From assembly GCF_001667115.1 (NCBI RefSeq), contig NZ_LZIJ01000055.1, forward strand, positions 62,001-126,000: 64,000 nt of DNA. The letters run 5' to 3'. Below, in pieces: positions 62,429-64,000 of this stretch. The stretch is from Mycobacterium sp. 852002-51163_SCH5372311 (GTDB lineage Bacteria; Actinomycetota; Actinomycetes; Mycobacteriales; Mycobacteriaceae). Made by a program: the position numbers and the translations under genes. Below the pieces are notes generated by a model. That model was not told the origin of the DNA, searched no databases, and saw nothing but the letters and a program-made list of their open reading frames with translations. Position 1 is the first letter of the stretch. Every line of letters begins with the position of its first letter.

Positions 62429-63499
62429 GTGAAGATCGAACCGTCGCGCTCCACTTGTACGGCAAGAGCGCCGGTCAACCGTGGATTGCTCGACGAGGCG
62501 GCGCTGGCCTTCGTACGCAGCCGCCAGCCGAAGACGCCGCCAGTCGCGGCAGGACAAACGCGTGCCGAACTCGCAACGGCGTCAGGCCTGTTCGACAACC
62601 AGGGATGGTCGACCAGTCCCGTTACTTACCATCGCCGGCCGCCCGCTCTGCTTGACGGCGAGGTGACCGCCCCGCAGACATATTCGTGGCCTCGCCCCCA
62701 TGAATCGGTCACGTTCCCGTCCGGATTCCAACCGCGAAGCATCGAACCGGGCGCCGATAGGTGGCCCCGGAACACCTGCAACGACACCGTATTCGTGCGT
62801 CTGCTACGCCATCACACGACGGTCCGGCCGTGGGTGGTATGCCTGCATGGCTTCGGGATGAATGCATCCCGGTTCGACCTGACCCCGCTGTGGGCGAATC
62901 ATCTTCACCTGAAGGGCGGTTTCAATGTGGCTGTGCCCGCGTTGCCCTTCCACGGGCCGCGCAGATTGCCCGATTCCGGCCAGCTGCTGTCGTTGGATTT
63001 GGTGACGACGTTGCACGGGATCAGTCAGGCGATCTGGGACATCCGCCGTCTGGTCCACTGGCTCTATCAGATCGGCGGGACGGCGGTCGGCGTGTACGGC
63101 CTTTCACTCGGGGGCTATCTCGCGACCCTGCTGTCCGGAGTAGAACCGGTTGAGTGCGTCGTGGCGGGTGTCCCGTTCACCGATGTGCTCGGGTTGATGG
63201 CGCACCACCACCCGCCGCCGGAGTACCTGGGCATACTGCGCGACGACACGGCCGCCACCGCGTTCCGGGTCGTGTCCCCGCTAGAGGTTTCACCAGTGGT
63301 GCAACGGCGGGCGGTCTTCGCCGGTCGCGCCGACCGGTTCATTCCGACCACCCAATCGGCAGCGCTGGCACAGGTGTGGCCGCAATCCACGGTTCGTTGG
63401 TACAACGGTGGGCATATCGGCTATATCTGGTCGCGGGAAGCCAAGGCATTCGTCACCGGCTTCTTGCAGGATGCGCTATGTTCGCGTGGCCGATCGTGA
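62429..63499 (+). CDS. Alpha/beta-hydrolase (ABHD18-like)
   Basis: A 356-residue hydrolase. After a long N-terminal region (about 125 residues) the core shows WVVCLHGFGMN (oxyanion loop), the nucleophile elbow YGLSLGGYLA, Asp in FAGRADRFIP and His in YNGGHIGY. The organisation, with VRLLRH..VRPWVVCLHG before the core, resembles the ABHD18/DUF2048 group. GTG 62429, with GAGGAGG four bases upstream, is preferred over the TTG at 62426. No signal peptide is seen. Substrate unknown, possibly a lipid ester. Confidence 0.85.
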   Translation: MKIEPSRSTCTARAPVNRGLLDEAALAFVRSRQPKTPPVAAGQTRAELATASGLFDNQGWSTSPVTYHRRPPALLDGEVTAPQTYSWPRPHESVTFPSGFQPRSIEPGADRWPRNTCNDTVFVRLLRHHTTVRPWVVCLHGFGMNASRFDLTPLWANHLHLKGGFNVAVPALPFHGPRRLPDSGQLLSLDLVTTLHGISQAIWDIRRLVHWLYQIGGTAVGVYGLSLGGYLATLLSGVEPVECVVAGVPFTDVLGLMAHHHPPPEYLGILRDDTAATAFRVVSPLEVSPVVQRRAVFAGRADRFIPTTQSAALAQVWPQSTVRWYNGGHIGYIWSREAKAFVTGFLQDALCSRGRS

Positions 63500-63699
63500 C
63501 CCGCTCGGCCGCAACTCGGCCGCTCGGTATCGAGCCTGCGGCCACGGCTACTCGAAGCGCGAAATCCACGCTCTGGACGCAGGATCGGCGATCTGTACGC
63601 AGGATCGACGGCGGGGCCGAGACGGTGATATCCGCATCGCTGGAGGCGACGACGCCAACGTGCCGCCGCGGGCCCATGCCGTCGAACATATGAGAGCAG

Positions 63700-64000
63700 C
63701 TAGACCACTCCGCGCAGCCCGTCGGCGCCGAACGCGGGTTCCAGCATTGCGGAAAAGTCCGGGCCGCGTCGCAACATGTGCCCACCGTCGACGTTGATGC
63801 ATTGTCCGGTGATCCAGCTCGCCGCGTCGCTCAGCAGGAACATGGCCAGGTTGGCAACATCCTCCACCTCACCCGGTCGCGGCAGCGGCGTGCAGCTGGC
63901 GTAGTCGGAGCTCAGCTCCGGCGACTCAGTAATGGGCGCAACGAGTTCGGTGCGGATCAAACCCGGACGGATGCTGTTGACCCGCACCCACGACGCACCG
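63700..64000 (-). CDS. Short-chain dehydrogenase/reductase, C-terminal part
   Basis: The 3' end of an SDR gene that continues past the right edge. Visible are WVRVNSIRPGLIRTEL, EVEDVANLAMFLLSDAASWI and TGQCINVDGGHMLRRGPDFS, the standard C-terminal blocks. The cofactor and active-site regions are outside the window. It ends convergent with the alpha/beta-hydrolase gene; the 200-bp gap between them holds a duplicated TACGCAGGATCG-like sequence and no supported gene. Confidence 0.88.
   Translation of the reverse strand, partial: GASWVRVNSIRPGLIRTELVAPITESPELSSDYASCTPLPRPGEVEDVANLAMFLLSDAASWITGQCINVDGGHMLRRGPDFSAMLEPAFGADGLRGVV

Noticed and set aside
62186..63180. Overlapping frames around the alpha/beta-hydrolase start as separate genes
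   Set aside because: They are shadows of the hydrolase frame; the minus-strand 53-codon frame is kept only as a low-confidence possibility because it is coupled to the SDR.

Overview
This window comes from the chromosome of a Mycobacterium, most likely a slow-growing non-tuberculous species. The evidence is high GC, GTG/ATGA-coupled operons, and a run of genes whose products and order match the M. tuberculosis block Rv0781 to Rv0756c (ptrB, purC, Rv0779c, cyp126, purB, Rv0776c, Rv0775, Rv0774c, ggtA, purD, Rv0771-Rv0768, Rv0767c, cyp123, Rv0765c, cyp51, ferredoxin, Rv0762c, adhB, Rv0760c, Rv0759c, phoR, phoP, Rv0756c). That block is read here in the opposite orientation. Orthologue names rest on remembered protein similarity and synteny, not on a search.

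Layout. 1-9.6 kb holds purine biosynthesis (purC, purB; purD lies at 9.6-10.9 kb) mixed with CYP126, a TDT-type permease, an exported esterase and a gamma-glutamyltransferase. 9.6-21.9 kb holds two divergent oxidoreductase operons around a TetR gene. One carries aldA, an SDR, a hydroxyacid dehydrogenase, a CMD protein and purD. The other carries cyp123, an SDR, cyp51, a ferredoxin, an NTF2-like protein, an NDMA-type alcohol dehydrogenase, a KSI-like protein and a HIT protein. Matching GGACA-NN-TGTCC palindromes lie at both operon starts. 21.9-24.8 kb has a YefM/RelE toxin-antitoxin pair with a perfect operator, then phoR-phoP.

24.9-31.5 kb changes character. Next to tRNA-Thr(TGT) lie a frameshifted tyrosine-integrase remnant and a phage-gene remnant, then small secreted, membrane or hypothetical genes, ending at a truncated hydroxyisobutyrate-dehydrogenase-like fragment. 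It looks like a decayed integration site that replaced the region M. tuberculosis has here. 31.5-33.4 kb is an S9 peptidase.

33.4-36.9 kb is the most notable locus: two WXG100 genes, a 544-residue protein with a CpnT-like N-terminal region and a C-terminal PD-(D/E)xK-like nuclease domain, and two small genes that are immunity candidates. It resembles esxF-esxE-cpnT-ift with the NAD-glycohydrolase tail exchanged for a nuclease.

37-39.8 kb pairs a P450, a TetR regulator with a clear operator, a 38-residue membrane peptide and an AveC-like protein. 39.8-42.2 kb holds an aldo/keto reductase, a repeat-rich exported protein and an LpqH-like lipoprotein. 42.4-48.2 kb is a compact uncharacterised metabolic cluster (epimerase; cupin, ThDP enzyme, HMGL-type aldolase and DHA2 exporter in one tightly coupled operon). 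48.5-64 kb holds an aldehyde dehydrogenase, a very large patatin-like protein, several SDRs, another TetR/P450/SDR set, a LytR-CpsA-Psr protein and an alpha/beta hydrolase, with several gene remnants and two families of structured intergenic repeats.
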